A DNA stretch of 64,000 bases. Origin: Pseudonocardia hierapolitana. Its GTDB lineage: Bacteria > Actinomycetota > Actinomycetes > Mycobacteriales > Pseudonocardiaceae. Each line of letters starts with the position of its first letter. Position 1 is the first letter of the stretch. The notes under the pieces were generated by a model, which was given only the letters and a program-made list of their open reading frames with translations, searched no databases and was not told where the DNA came from. Positions 50,199-59,163 of the stretch are shown in pieces. The stretch covers positions 124,001-188,000 of the forward strand of contig NZ_VIWU01000001.1 of assembly GCF_007994075.1 (NCBI RefSeq), in the 5' to 3' direction. A program made the translations under genes and the position numbers.

Positions 50199-52115
50199 GT
50201 GACCGCCACCGAGCACCGCCCGTCCACCACCGTCACGCACCCGCTGGAACCGCTCTCGGCCGCGGAGATCAGCGCAGCGGCCACCGCGCTGCGCGACGCG
50301 GGCCACGTCGGCCCCACCTGCCGGTTCGTCTCGCTCGGGCTGCGCGAGCCCGCGAAGGAGGCCCTGCTCGCGTTCGACTCCGCCGAGGCGGCCGTGCCAC
50401 GGGAGGCCGCGGCGGTCGTGCTCGACCGGACCGACGGGCGCACCTACGAGGCCACCGTGTCGCTGTCCGACTCCACCGTCACCCGATGGGACCACGTGCC
50501 CGGTGTGCAGCCGCAGGTGCTGCTGGAGGAGTTCTTCGCCTGCGAGGAGATCGTCAAGGCCGACCCGGGGGTGCAGGACGCGCTGCGGGCACGCGGGATC
50601 ACGGAGTTCGACGGCGTGATGGTCGACCCCTGGTCGGCCGGGCACTACGGCGACGAGGTCGAAGGCAGGCTGGTCCGCGCCCTCGTCTGGATCAAGATCG
50701 GCGGCCCCGACGACAACGGCTACGCCCACCCCGTCGAGAACCTGGTCGTCTACGTCGACACGCTCGCCGGCCGGGTCGCGCGGCTCGAGGACCACGGCGT
50801 CGTGCCGGTCCCGCGGCAACCCGGCAACTACACGGCCGCCGACGTCGAGCCGAGGACCGACCTGAAGCCGGTCTCGATCACCCAGCCCGACGGCACCTCG
50901 TTCCAGGTGGACGGGCACGAGGTGCGCTGGCAGAAGTGGCGGTTCCGGGTCGGGTACACCGCGCGCGAAGGCCTCGTCCTGCACACCGTGCGCTACACCG
51001 ACGGCGGCCGGGAGCGGCCCGTGCTGCACCGGGCGTCGCTCTCGGAGATGGTGGTCCCCTACGGCGACCCGGCGCCCACCCACCGGCGCAAGAACGCCTT
51101 CGACGCGGGCGAGTACAACATCGGCACGCTCGCCAACCCGCTCGCGCTCGGCTGCGACTGCCTCGGGGAGATCCGCTACTTCGACGCCGTCCTCGCCGAC
51201 GGCGACGGCAACCCGCTCACCATCCCCAACGCCGTGTGCCTGCACGAGGAGGACCACGGCCTGCTGTGGAAGCACACCGACTTCCGCACGGAGAAGACCG
51301 AGGTGCGCCGCGGCAGGCGGCTGGTCGTGTCGTTCATCGCCACGGTCGGCAACTACGAGTACGGCTTCTTCTGGTACCTCTACCAGGACGGGTCGATCGA
51401 GTTCGACGTCAAGCTCACCGGCATCATGTCCACCGGCGCCGTGCCGCCGGGCACCAGGCCGACGCACGGCCAGCTGCTCAACACCGAGGGGCTCTACGCC
51501 CCGATCCACCAGCACGTGTTCAACATGCGGCTCGACTTCGACGTCGACGGGACCGCCAACTCGGTCTACGAGATCGACACCGTCACCGACCCGGCGGGCC
51601 CGGACAACCCGCTCGGCAACGGCTTCCGCACCGCAGCCACGCGGCTGGACACGGAGCTCGGAGCGCGGCGGCGGGCGAGCCTGGACCGCGCCCGGTACTG
51701 GGAGGTGCGCAGCAGCGACGCCCGCAACGCCGTGGGCGAGCCGACCGCGTACGCGATCAAGCCGCACGGCACCGTCGTGCCGTTCGTCCGCCCGGAGGCG
51801 AGCGTGATGCACCGGGCCGGGTTCATGGCCCACCACCTGTGGGTCACCCCGTACGCCGAGGACGAGCGGCACGCCGCGGGCGACTACCCCAACCAGCACG
51901 CCGGTGGCGACGGCCTGCCCCGCTGGACCGCAGCCGACCGCGACGTCGCCGACTCCGACGTCGTGGTCTGGTACACGTTCGGCTCCCACCACGTCGCGCG
52001 GCTGGAGGACTGGCCGGTGATGCCGGTGCAGCACGTCGGCTTCCTGCTCCAGCCCGCGGGCTTCTTCGACCGCAGCCCGGCACTGGACGTACCACCGCCG
52101 CACCACCACGGCTGA
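50199..52115 (+). CDS. Copper-containing primary amine oxidase (tyramine oxidase type)
   Basis: A 638-residue amine oxidase. The topaquinone-forming Tyr is in ATVGNYEYGFFWYLYQDG (about residue 386); copper ligands include HQHVFNMRLDFD and a later His (MHRAGFMAHHLWVTPY). Other conserved blocks are YNIGTLANPLALGCDCLGEI and VVWYTFGSHHVARLEDWPVMPV. It oxidises primary amines to aldehydes, releasing ammonia and peroxide. GTG 50199 follows GAAGGAGGT. No signal peptide, so it is probably cytoplasmic. Confidence 0.95.
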   Translation: MTATEHRPSTTVTHPLEPLSAAEISAAATALRDAGHVGPTCRFVSLGLREPAKEALLAFDSAEAAVPREAAAVVLDRTDGRTYEATVSLSDSTVTRWDHVPGVQPQVLLEEFFACEEIVKADPGVQDALRARGITEFDGVMVDPWSAGHYGDEVEGRLVRALVWIKIGGPDDNGYAHPVENLVVYVDTLAGRVARLEDHGVVPVPRQPGNYTAADVEPRTDLKPVSITQPDGTSFQVDGHEVRWQKWRFRVGYTAREGLVLHTVRYTDGGRERPVLHRASLSEMVVPYGDPAPTHRRKNAFDAGEYNIGTLANPLALGCDCLGEIRYFDAVLADGDGNPLTIPNAVCLHEEDHGLLWKHTDFRTEKTEVRRGRRLVVSFIATVGNYEYGFFWYLYQDGSIEFDVKLTGIMSTGAVPPGTRPTHGQLLNTEGLYAPIHQHVFNMRLDFDVDGTANSVYEIDTVTDPAGPDNPLGNGFRTAATRLDTELGARRRASLDRARYWEVRSSDARNAVGEPTAYAIKPHGTVVPFVRPEASVMHRAGFMAHHLWVTPYAEDERHAAGDYPNQHAGGDGLPRWTAADRDVADSDVVVWYTFGSHHVARLEDWPVMPVQHVGFLLQPAGFFDRSPALDVPPPHHHG

Positions 52116-52170
52116 GCATCGGCGCGCGAGCTGCTCCGCGATCGGGTGGGGCCCGGACGCGGGGCGGGAG

Positions 52171-52593
52171 TCACGCGCCGACGATGACCTGCCCCCCGGT
52201 GGCCTCGTCGTGGCCGCGCCGCGCCGCGTGCAGTGCCGGGACGTGCTGGTCCGCCCACTGCGACACCGTGTCCACCACGCCGAGCAGGCTCCGGCCGAGC
52301 GCGGTGAGGGCGTAGTCCACCCGCACCGGCACCCCTGCGGTGACCGTCCGCGTGACCAGCCCGTCGCGCTCCAGCCCGCGCAGCGTCTGGGTGAGCACCT
52401 TCTGCCGGGCGCCTGCCACCGTGCGGGCCAGCTCGCCGTGGCGCCGCGGGCCGTCACGAAGTGCTCGGAGCACCAGCGGCACCCACTTGTCACCGAGCCG
52501 CCCGAGCACTTCCTGGGCGGGGCAGGCCGCCACGGCCGCCCGGTGCTCGATCCGGCGCGCCTCCTGCCGCTCGACAGCCGTTCGCGTGGTCAC
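52171..52593 (-). CDS. HxlR-family regulator
   Basis: A 140-residue winged-helix protein: AACPAQEVLGRLGDKWVPLVLRALRDGPRRHGEL (with the Cys near residue 22 often used for redox or electrophile sensing), KVLTQTLRGLERDGLVTRTV, PVRVDYALTALGRSLLGVVDTVSQW. GTG 52593 follows AAGGAG. It is divergent from the NADP-binding oxidoreductase gene and probably controls it. Confidence 0.93.
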   Translation of the reverse strand: MTTRTAVERQEARRIEHRAAVAACPAQEVLGRLGDKWVPLVLRALRDGPRRHGELARTVAGARQKVLTQTLRGLERDGLVTRTVTAGVPVRVDYALTALGRSLLGVVDTVSQWADQHVPALHAARRGHDEATGGQVIVGA

Positions 52594-52671
52594 GAACGCT
52601 CCTTCCGGTGCCCTGGGATCTTCGAAGTGCCTACTCCCACCCGTTCTACCCCCCGCCATAGCGTCGCGACC

Positions 52672-53313
52672 ATGACACCCAGGATCGCCGTCCTCGGCAC
52701 CGGCAACGTCGGCACCGCGCTCGCCGGCGCGCTCGTCCGCGCAGGCCACACCGTCACGGCCGGGTCCCGCGACCCCGGCCGCCGCGCGGCCGGCTGGACG
52801 GTTCCGGTGCCCCTCGCGGGACTCGCCGACGCGGCCGAGCGCGCCGACGTCGTCGTGAACGCCACCCCGGGCCACGAGTCCGTCGACCTCCTGCGCCCGC
52901 TCGCCCCCCAGCTCGACGGCGCCGTGCTCGTCGACGTCGCCAACGCGGTGGGGCTGGGCCCCGACGGGTTCGCCACGGCGCTGCGCTACCCCGGGTCGAG
53001 CGTTGCCGAACAGCTGCAGCTGGCGCTGCCGGAGACCCGCGTGGTGAAGGCCCTCAACACCATCGGTCCGGCGGAAGCGATGATCGCGCCGAACGCGCTC
53101 GCGACGCCGCCGTCGGCGTTCCTCTCCGGTGACGACGACGCGGCCAGGACGCTCGTCGCGGCCCTGCTCGGCGACATCGGCTGGCAGCCGGAGTGGATCA
53201 TCGACCTGGGCGGCCTCGCCACCGCCCGGGTGACGGAGGCGTTCGTGCTGCTCGTCCGCCCGCTCGTGCACGCGCTCGGGCCGGTGCCGTTCGGGCTCGC
53301 CGTGGCCCGGTGA
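52672..53313 (+). CDS. NADPH-dependent F420 reductase-like oxidoreductase
   Basis: A 213-residue Rossmann protein: IAVLGTGNVGTALAGALVRAGHTVTAGSRDP (nucleotide loop and Ser/Arg for NADPH), VVVNATPGHESVDLLRPL, LVDVANAVG, VVKALNTIGPAEAMIAPNAL, and VAALLGDIGWQPEWIIDLGGLATARVTEAFVLLV. It resembles F420H2:NADP reductases. F420 use is not certain. It is under a divergent HxlR gene. Confidence 0.88.
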   Translation: MTPRIAVLGTGNVGTALAGALVRAGHTVTAGSRDPGRRAAGWTVPVPLAGLADAAERADVVVNATPGHESVDLLRPLAPQLDGAVLVDVANAVGLGPDGFATALRYPGSSVAEQLQLALPETRVVKALNTIGPAEAMIAPNALATPPSAFLSGDDDAARTLVAALLGDIGWQPEWIIDLGGLATARVTEAFVLLVRPLVHALGPVPFGLAVAR

Positions 53314-53509
53314 GCCGCCTGCGCCGCACGGTCGGGCGGACGACCTGGCCCGGCCGCACGAGGCCGTGCAGAAGGGCTCGTCGCGGTCCGTTCGTCGGTA
53401 TGCCCACGGCGCGGGTGGGTCTAGCGTCCCCCCAGCACGGCCGTGGTGGGGACCGCGCCGCCCGGGGCGCGAGGCCGGTGTCCCGCCTCGCCCGCAGGAG
53501 GTCCGCGCC

Positions 53510-54706
53510 ATGATCTCGCGCACCATCGCCGCCCTGGCCGCCGCTGCGGCTCTGACCGCCTGCGCCGAGCCGCCCGCCGCCCCACCTCCCGCTGCCCCGG
53601 ACGTGCCCGCCTACGGCACCGCACTGCAACCGGAGCTCGAGCAGCTCGCCCGGGACATGCTGGTCACCGGCGCGGTCGTCCACGTGCACTCCCCGGAACT
53701 CGGCGACTGGACAACCACGCTGGGCACGCGGACGTTCCGCGGAACCGATCCGACGCAGGTCGACGACCACGTCCGCATCGGCAGCGTCACCAAGACCTGG
53801 ACCGGCACGGTGGCGCTCCAGCTGGTCGACGAGGGCCTGCTCCGGCTGGAGGATCCTGTCGCGAAGTACCGCCCGGACGTGCCCGGCGGGGAGAACATCA
53901 CGATCGAGCAGCTGCTCGACATGCGCAGCGGGCTCGGCAACTACACGACGGCCCCCGAGCTCAACCAGACCATGGACACCGCACCCGGGACGGTCTTCAC
54001 CCCCGAGGAGCTGATCGCGATGGGCCTGGCGATGCCGGCGAAGTTCTCCCCGGGCGAGGGCTTCTTCTACTCCAACACCAACACCGCCCTGCTGGGCCGG
54101 ATCGTCGAGGAGCTCACCGACAACCCCCTGGAAACCGAGATCCAGCGGCGCATCCTCGACCGGGCGGGGATGACGGAGTCGTCCTTCCCGACCACGTCCG
54201 CCGCGCTCCCCGACCCGCACCCGCAGGGCTACACCTACGGCACCAACGTCGAGACGACCGACTCGAACGTGCTGTCGCCGGAGAAGCAGGAAGCCGCCCG
54301 CGCCGGCACGCTGGCCCCGCTCGACGTCACCAACGCCAACCCGTCATGGGCCTGGGCAGCCGGCGCCGGCATCTCGACAACCGGCGATCTCACCAGGTAC
54401 GTCGAGGCACTGGTCGGTGGCGGGCTGCTCAGCCCCGCCACGCAGAGGCTGCGGCTGGACAGCATCCGACCGATCGACCCCGCCCGGCCCGATGGCCTCG
54501 GCTACGGGCTCGCGCTGGCGCGCTTCGGCCCCTTCTACGGGCACACCGGCGAGCTGCCGGGGTTCAACACGTTCGCCGGGCACGACCCGGAACGGGAGAC
54601 CACGGTCGTGGTCTGGACATCGCTCGCACCCTCGCCCGACGGCCGCGACCCGGCGGCCGAGATGGCCAGGACGATCATCGGCGAGATGTACGGCACCGGG
54701 AGCTGA
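53510..54706 (+). CDS. Serine hydrolase (class C beta-lactamase/D,D-peptidase fold), lipoprotein
   Basis: A 398-residue exported protein with lipobox LTAC (Cys18). Penicillin-binding fold motifs: SVTK (Ser92, Lys95), YSN (FFYSNTN) and HTG (FYGHTGELPG, ~343). Likely a D,D-carboxypeptidase or esterase. ATG 53510 follows GCAGGAGGTCC. The stop is 64 bp before repeat copy 4. Confidence 0.92.
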   Translation: MISRTIAALAAAAALTACAEPPAAPPPAAPDVPAYGTALQPELEQLARDMLVTGAVVHVHSPELGDWTTTLGTRTFRGTDPTQVDDHVRIGSVTKTWTGTVALQLVDEGLLRLEDPVAKYRPDVPGGENITIEQLLDMRSGLGNYTTAPELNQTMDTAPGTVFTPEELIAMGLAMPAKFSPGEGFFYSNTNTALLGRIVEELTDNPLETEIQRRILDRAGMTESSFPTTSAALPDPHPQGYTYGTNVETTDSNVLSPEKQEAARAGTLAPLDVTNANPSWAWAAGAGISTTGDLTRYVEALVGGGLLSPATQRLRLDSIRPIDPARPDGLGYGLALARFGPFYGHTGELPGFNTFAGHDPERETTVVVWTSLAPSPDGRDPAAEMARTIIGEMYGTGS

Positions 54707-54770
54707 CGCGGCGAGATCCCGGGGACCCGTCGCCGTTGCGAGCCGTTGCCGGCCTGTCCAGTGCCCGGCA

Positions 54771-54938
54771 CTAGTGCTTCCCGCCGGAGGTTCGTCGGGG
54801 GTATCGGTGGATCCAGCTTCTCGCTGGGCGTGGCGGCGAGCAGCCCTCGTACCGGGCGTACTCGGGCTGTTCGCCGCTGCGTCCAGCGTGGAGCTGGGCC
54901 GCCGAGACCCTTGGCGAACCTCCGGCGGGGAGCACTAG
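54771..54938. repeat. CTAG-family repeat, copy 4
   Basis: 168 bp from CTAG to CTAG between convergent serine-hydrolase and peroxiredoxin genes. Inverted ends of about 24 bp differ by one base. The right CTAG supplies the stop (TAG on the minus strand, 54935-54937) of the peroxiredoxin gene. Confidence 0.92.
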
Positions 54939-55480
54939 CCCCGCGACGCCGAGCGGAACCAGGCGAGGACCTCGCGGGCGTGCTCGCCCGGCGGGAAGAC
55001 CGGGTAGAAGACGTGCTCGATCACGCCGTCGCTGATCACGAGGGTGATCCGCTTGAACAGCGTCATCCCGCCCGCCTCGAAGGTCGGCAGGCGGAGTGCG
55101 CCGGCCAGCCCGAGCCCGCTGTCGGACAGCATCGCGAACGGCAGGTGCAGGCGGTCGACGGCCTCACGCTGGTAGTCGGTGTCCTGCGCGGACACCCCGT
55201 AGACGCCGGCCGCGCCCGCGGCGAGCAGGTCCTCGTGGTGGTCGCGGAAGTCGCAGGCCTCCGGGGTGCAGCCGCGGGCACCAGGGATGTCGTCCCACCC
55301 GTCCGGCACGACCCCGTCCGGCCCGGCGGTCAGGGGGTAGACGTACAGCACCGTCCGGCCGGGGCCGAGGGCGTCGAGGGTGACGCTCCCCCCGGACGTG
55401 CTCGGCAGGGTCACGTGCGGCGCGGCGAGCCCCCGGAGGTGGTCGGCGGCCCCGTCGTCCTCGGGCACGGGCAGAGTCAT
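54935..55480 (-). CDS. Peroxiredoxin (BCP/AhpC-TSA type)
   Basis: A 181-residue thioredoxin-fold protein with the paired cysteines GCTPEACDF (Cys71, Cys76; BCP-like 1-Cys/2-Cys motif), VLYVYPLTAGPDG, GVYGVSAQDTDYQREAVDRLHLPFAMLSDSG and ITLVISDGVIEHVFYPVFPPGEHA. It reduces peroxides with thioredoxin or mycoredoxin. It is 13 bp after a TetR gene, so probably in that operon. Confidence 0.92.
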   Translation of the reverse strand: MTLPVPEDDGAADHLRGLAAPHVTLPSTSGGSVTLDALGPGRTVLYVYPLTAGPDGVVPDGWDDIPGARGCTPEACDFRDHHEDLLAAGAAGVYGVSAQDTDYQREAVDRLHLPFAMLSDSGLGLAGALRLPTFEAGGMTLFKRITLVISDGVIEHVFYPVFPPGEHAREVLAWFRSASRG

Positions 55481-55493
55481 GATCGCTCTCCTC

Positions 55494-56063
55494 TCATCCG
55501 GACAGCCGGTCGATCAGCTCGCGAACCAGCTCCTCGGCGGTGGGGCTCGTGGGGCGCTTCGCGAGGTGGCCGGACAGGGCGAGGTCGACCGCGCCGTGGC
55601 CGAGCGCCCAGACCATCGCCGACACCCGCTCCGGCTCCCCCACCAGCGAGCCGTCCTCGATCGCGGCTGCCACGCACGCGTGCATGGCGTCCGTGGCGGC
55701 GCAGGCGGCCGCACCGAGCTCGTCGTGCGGTTCGGGCCCCCACGCACCGAAGACGAGCTTGAACCGCGCCGGGTGCTCGGCCGCCCACTCCAGGTAGGAC
55801 AGCGCGGCCCGCTGCACCCGCTCCGCGCCATCGCAGCGTGCTGCACAGGCCGCGCGGAGCCGCGCCGCCAGGTCGCGCAGCGCCCCGGCGGCCACGACGG
55901 CGAGCAGGTCGCGCTTGTCAGTGAAGTGCCGGTACGGCGTGTTGTGCGAGACCCCGGCACGCGCCCCGACCTCGCGGAGGGTCACGGCGGCCGGTCCACC
56001 CTCGTCGACGAGCTCCGCGGCGACCTCGATCAGACGCCCGCGCGTCCCGCGCTCCTCCGGCAC
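55494..56063 (-). CDS. TetR/AcrR-family regulator
   Basis: A 189-residue regulator: RGRLIEVAAELVDEGGPAAVTLREVGARAGVSHNTPYRHFTDKRDLLAVV (HTH, ~8-55) and a WHG/TetR_C-like C-terminal domain (YLEWAAEHPARFKLVFG). It is divergent from an SRPBCC gene, and two inverted copies of a 15-bp operator lie between the starts. Confidence 0.92.
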   Translation of the reverse strand: MPEERGTRGRLIEVAAELVDEGGPAAVTLREVGARAGVSHNTPYRHFTDKRDLLAVVAAGALRDLAARLRAACAARCDGAERVQRAALSYLEWAAEHPARFKLVFGAWGPEPHDELGAAACAATDAMHACVAAAIEDGSLVGEPERVSAMVWALGHGAVDLALSGHLAKRPTSPTAEELVRELIDRLSG

Positions 56064-56077
56064 CCGGCTCCCTCCCG

Positions 56078-56123
56078 GTTGACGTTGTCAACGTGGCGAC
56101 CCTACCCTGTTGACAACGTCAAC
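56078..56123. promoter_or_regulatory. Twin TetR operators
   Basis: GTTGACGTTGTCAAC (56078-56092) and its exact inverse GTTGACAACGTCAAC (56109-56123), each itself a near-palindrome, lie 16 bp apart in the 72-bp gap between the divergent TetR and SRPBCC genes. Sites on both promoters explain co-repression. Confidence 0.82.
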
Positions 56124-56135
56124 CTCGGAGATCTG

Positions 56136-56684
56136 ATGCATCGTCGTCGCAACCCGCCCGACTACACGGGCGACCGACCGGAACCGGCGGTCTCGGGCTA
56201 CGTGAGCCACACGGCGTCGGCGTCCGTCCCCGTACCCCGAGCGGCGTTCCTCGCCTGGGCGAACGGGCGTGAGCTCGGCGACCTGGTCGAGGCCGGCGAG
56301 GGCATGCCCGCGGTCGCCGGCACCACGCCGCTGCGCGGCAACTGGAACCCCGACCGCGACCGCACCGGCGACCGGCGGCGGGTGGAGTTCGCCGACGGCA
56401 CCTACCTCGCCGAGGAGGTGCTCACCGACACCCCCGACCGTTTCCGGTACATGATCTGGGGCTTCACCGGCACCCAGCGCTTCGCGGTGCGGTACGCCGT
56501 CGCCGAGTTCACCTACATCGAGCGCGCCCGGGGCACGGACGTGCACTGGACCTACTCGTTCCGCCCCACCAGCCCGCTGACCAGGCCCTTCGTGGCGGCA
56601 TTCGTTCGCAGGACGATGACCTCGATGATGAGCGCGACCCTCGAGAGGATGCGCTCGGGCGCCGAACGCGACCTCGTCCGCTGA
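56136..56684 (+). CDS. SRPBCC-family protein
   Basis: A 182-residue polyketide-cyclase/START-like protein: VSHTASASVPVPRAAFLAWANGRELGDLVEAGEGMPAV, RRVEFADGTYLAEEVL, RFAVRYAVAEFTYIERARGTDVHWTYSFRP and a long C-terminal helix FVRRTMTSMMSATLERMR. Probably binds a small lipophilic ligand. Controlled by the divergent TetR. Confidence 0.85.
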   Translation: MHRRRNPPDYTGDRPEPAVSGYVSHTASASVPVPRAAFLAWANGRELGDLVEAGEGMPAVAGTTPLRGNWNPDRDRTGDRRRVEFADGTYLAEEVLTDTPDRFRYMIWGFTGTQRFAVRYAVAEFTYIERARGTDVHWTYSFRPTSPLTRPFVAAFVRRTMTSMMSATLERMRSGAERDLVR

Positions 56685-56787
56685 CCCGGGACGCCGGACA
56701 GCACGAGCGCGGCGGCCAGAGCCCGAGGGCGAACGCGGGCGCGAGAACTCGTCGATCCGCTTCGGATATCGTCCGCACCGTCCGATC

Positions 56788-56805
56788 AGCTTAGGCTTGC
56801 CTGCT
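56788..56805. promoter_or_regulatory. Candidate iron box (DtxR/IdeR type)
   Basis: AGCTTAGGCTTGCCTGCT, 15 bp before the binding-protein start, has the TTAGGCT-GCCT core of actinobacterial iron boxes (11 of 14 positions of TTAGGCTAGCCTAA). It would repress the siderophore genes when iron is plentiful. Confidence 0.55.
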
Positions 56806-56819
56806 CTGCGAGGAGATCG

Positions 56820-57833
56820 ATGCGCTCCGCGATCGTCGCGGCACTCGCCGCCGTGTGCTCGCTCGTCCTGACGGCCTGCGGGGCCGCCCAGCCGTCCCCG
56901 GCGCCTGCGACGACCGGCGACCGGTTCCCCGTCACGATCTCCCACGCCTACGGCGAGACCACGGTCCCCGCCAGGCCGCAGCGGATCGTGGCGCTGGGCT
57001 ACAACGACATCGCGATCGCCGACGCGGTGGGCGCGCCGATCGTCGGGGCCCTGCGCAACTACAGCCCCGACGGCACCGGCGACCCGAACCTGCCGTACCT
57101 CCGCACACCGCTGTCGGAGGAGGTGCTCGGCATCGAGGAGGAGCCCACCGGCGGGGTGAACGTCGAGAAGGTGGCCTCGTACCGGCCGGACCTGATCCTC
57201 GCCGTCTCGTCGGCGCTGGTCCTCGACCGGGCCACCTACGAGCGGCTCTCCGGCATCGCCCCGGTCGTCGTCTACGAGCACTCGCTGTACGGCTCGCCGA
57301 TGCAGGACGATGCGCGCCGGATCGGACTGGCGATCGGGGCCTCCGAGGAGGTCGAGGCACTGATCGCCGAGGCCGACACCGCCGTCGCGGCGCTGCGCGC
57401 CGAGCTCCCGGCCCTCGCTGGGCGCACCTACCTCTTCGGCCAGGCACGCGGCGACATCCTGCCCATGGTGGTCGGCGAGCAGAACCTCTCCACCGTGTTC
57501 ATGCGCTCCCTCGGCCTGGACGTCCCGGAGAACTTCCGGAACGCGCCCGCCACGAACGCACTCGCCCCCGGCACCGTGGGTGTCAGCTACGAGCAGGTCG
57601 GCATGCTGGACAGCGCCGACGCGCTGTTCATGACCTTCGCCGCAGGCGACGACCGGGCGCGGTTCGAGGGCAACCCGCTGGTGCGGCAGCTGCGCCCGGT
57701 CCGCGAGGGCAACTACCTGCCGCTCAGCCTCGACCAGGCCATCGCGCTCCAGGCCCCGAACGTCGTCGCCGTCCGCTGGCTGCTCGACCAGCTGCGGCCG
57801 GCACTGCAGAAAGTGGCGAGCCCGCAGGGGTAG
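56820..57833 (+). CDS. Iron-siderophore ABC transporter binding lipoprotein
   Basis: A 337-residue class III binding protein (FhuD/FepB type) with lipobox LTAC (Cys20), VTISHAYGETTVPARPQRIVALGYNDIAIADAVGAPIVG, NVEKVASYRPDLILAVSSALVL and TYLFGQARGDILPMVVGEQN. ATG 56820 follows GCGAGGAG. It is followed 40 bp later by an MFS gene. No FecCD-type permease is adjacent; the two ABC half-transporters at 59.9-63.5 kb may take that part. Confidence 0.9.
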   Translation: MRSAIVAALAAVCSLVLTACGAAQPSPAPATTGDRFPVTISHAYGETTVPARPQRIVALGYNDIAIADAVGAPIVGALRNYSPDGTGDPNLPYLRTPLSEEVLGIEEEPTGGVNVEKVASYRPDLILAVSSALVLDRATYERLSGIAPVVVYEHSLYGSPMQDDARRIGLAIGASEEVEALIAEADTAVAALRAELPALAGRTYLFGQARGDILPMVVGEQNLSTVFMRSLGLDVPENFRNAPATNALAPGTVGVSYEQVGMLDSADALFMTFAAGDDRARFEGNPLVRQLRPVREGNYLPLSLDQAIALQAPNVVAVRWLLDQLRPALQKVASPQG

Positions 57834-57873
57834 CGGCACGATCAGGAGCCGCGCGCCGGTCGAGGAGGCCCTG

Positions 57874-59058
57874 ATGAGCGGTGAATCGCCCGGTGAGTCC
57901 ACGACGGCGGCGGGCAGCAGGCTGCTCCCGCTGTACGCGGCGGGGTTCGTCACCGCGTTCGGCGCCCACAGCATCGCCGCCAGCCTCGGCGGCTACACCG
58001 AGGCCGAGCACGCCTCGCTGCTCACCCTCGGCGTGCTGCTCGCGGTCTACGACGGCGCGGAGATCGTCCTCAAACCGATCTTCGGAGCGCTCGCCGACCG
58101 GGTCGGTCCACGTCCGGTCCTGCTCGGCGGCCTGCTGGCCTTCGCCGCGGCGTCCGCGGCGTTCGTCCTCGCAGGCAACCCGGCGCTGGTCGGCGTGGCG
58201 CGGTTCGGGCAGGGGGCGGCCGCGGCGGCGTTCTCACCGGCAGCGGGCGCGATGGTCGCCCGCCTCACCCCGCAGGCCGGGCACGGCAAGGCCTACGGCG
58301 GCTACGGCGCCTGGAAGGGCATCGGGTACACCCTCGGCCCCGTCCTGGGCGGCGTCCTGATCACACTGGGCGGCTACGCGCTGCTGTTCGGTACGCTCGC
58401 CGCGCTCGCGGTGGCCGTCGCCGCGTGGGCGGCGCTGGCGGTTCCCGCCGTGCCACCGCTCCCCCGCGCCCGGCAGACCGTGCTCGACCTGGTTCGCCGC
58501 CTCAGCACCAGCGGGTTCGTCCGCCCCACGCTCGCGCTGGCCGGCGCGACCGCCGCGCTCGCGGTGGGCGTGGGGTTCCTCCCCGTGGCCGGGGCGGCGA
58601 GCGGGCTCGGGCCGCTGGTCACCGGCGCGGCGGTGTCCGTGCTGGCCGCCACGGCCGCGCTGGTCCAGCCCCGTGCCGGACGGGCCCGCGACAACGGCCG
58701 GATCGCCGACGGGCCCGGTATGGCCACCGGCCTCGCCCTCGCCGCGGCGGGCATGGCCTGCGGAGCCGTGATCCCCGGCGCCGCGGGCCTCCTCGTCTCC
58801 GCCGTTCTCGTCGGCGTCGGAACGGGACTGGCGACGCCGATCGCGTTCGCACACCTGGCCGCGAGCACCCCGGCCGAACGGCTCGGGCAGACCATGGGCG
58901 CAGCCGAGGTCGGCCGGGAGGTCGGTGACGCCGGTGGCCCGCTGCTCGTCGGTGCCATCGCGGCCGCGGCAGGGGCCCTGGGCGCGGGCCTGATCGGGCT
59001 CGCGGTGGCGCTCGGCGCCCTGGCGGTGGCGGTGCTGCGGGCGACATCCTCCCGGTGA
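57874..59058 (+). CDS. MFS transporter (possibly siderophore-linked)
   Basis: A 394-residue protein with 12 predicted helices and the MFS loop 2-3 motif GALADRVGPRPVLLGG (~70-86). Ala/Gly-rich helices, SPAAGAMVARLTPQAGHGKAYGGYGAWKGIGYTLGPVLGG in the middle loop. It is next to a siderophore binding protein, so siderophore or drug export is plausible. Substrate not determinable. Confidence 0.88.
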   Translation: MSGESPGESTTAAGSRLLPLYAAGFVTAFGAHSIAASLGGYTEAEHASLLTLGVLLAVYDGAEIVLKPIFGALADRVGPRPVLLGGLLAFAAASAAFVLAGNPALVGVARFGQGAAAAAFSPAAGAMVARLTPQAGHGKAYGGYGAWKGIGYTLGPVLGGVLITLGGYALLFGTLAALAVAVAAWAALAVPAVPPLPRARQTVLDLVRRLSTSGFVRPTLALAGATAALAVGVGFLPVAGAASGLGPLVTGAAVSVLAATAALVQPRAGRARDNGRIADGPGMATGLALAAAGMACGAVIPGAAGLLVSAVLVGVGTGLATPIAFAHLAASTPAERLGQTMGAAEVGREVGDAGGPLLVGAIAAAAGALGAGLIGLAVALGALAVAVLRATSSR

Positions 59059-59163
59059 GATCACGGCTCACACGAAACCCCCGCGCGCGGGCGTAGGACG
59101 AGGTTGCGCCGTCGGGTCGGGGTGTCGCGATGATTCCGGCCCGTGGTGGGAGTCGACACCACC

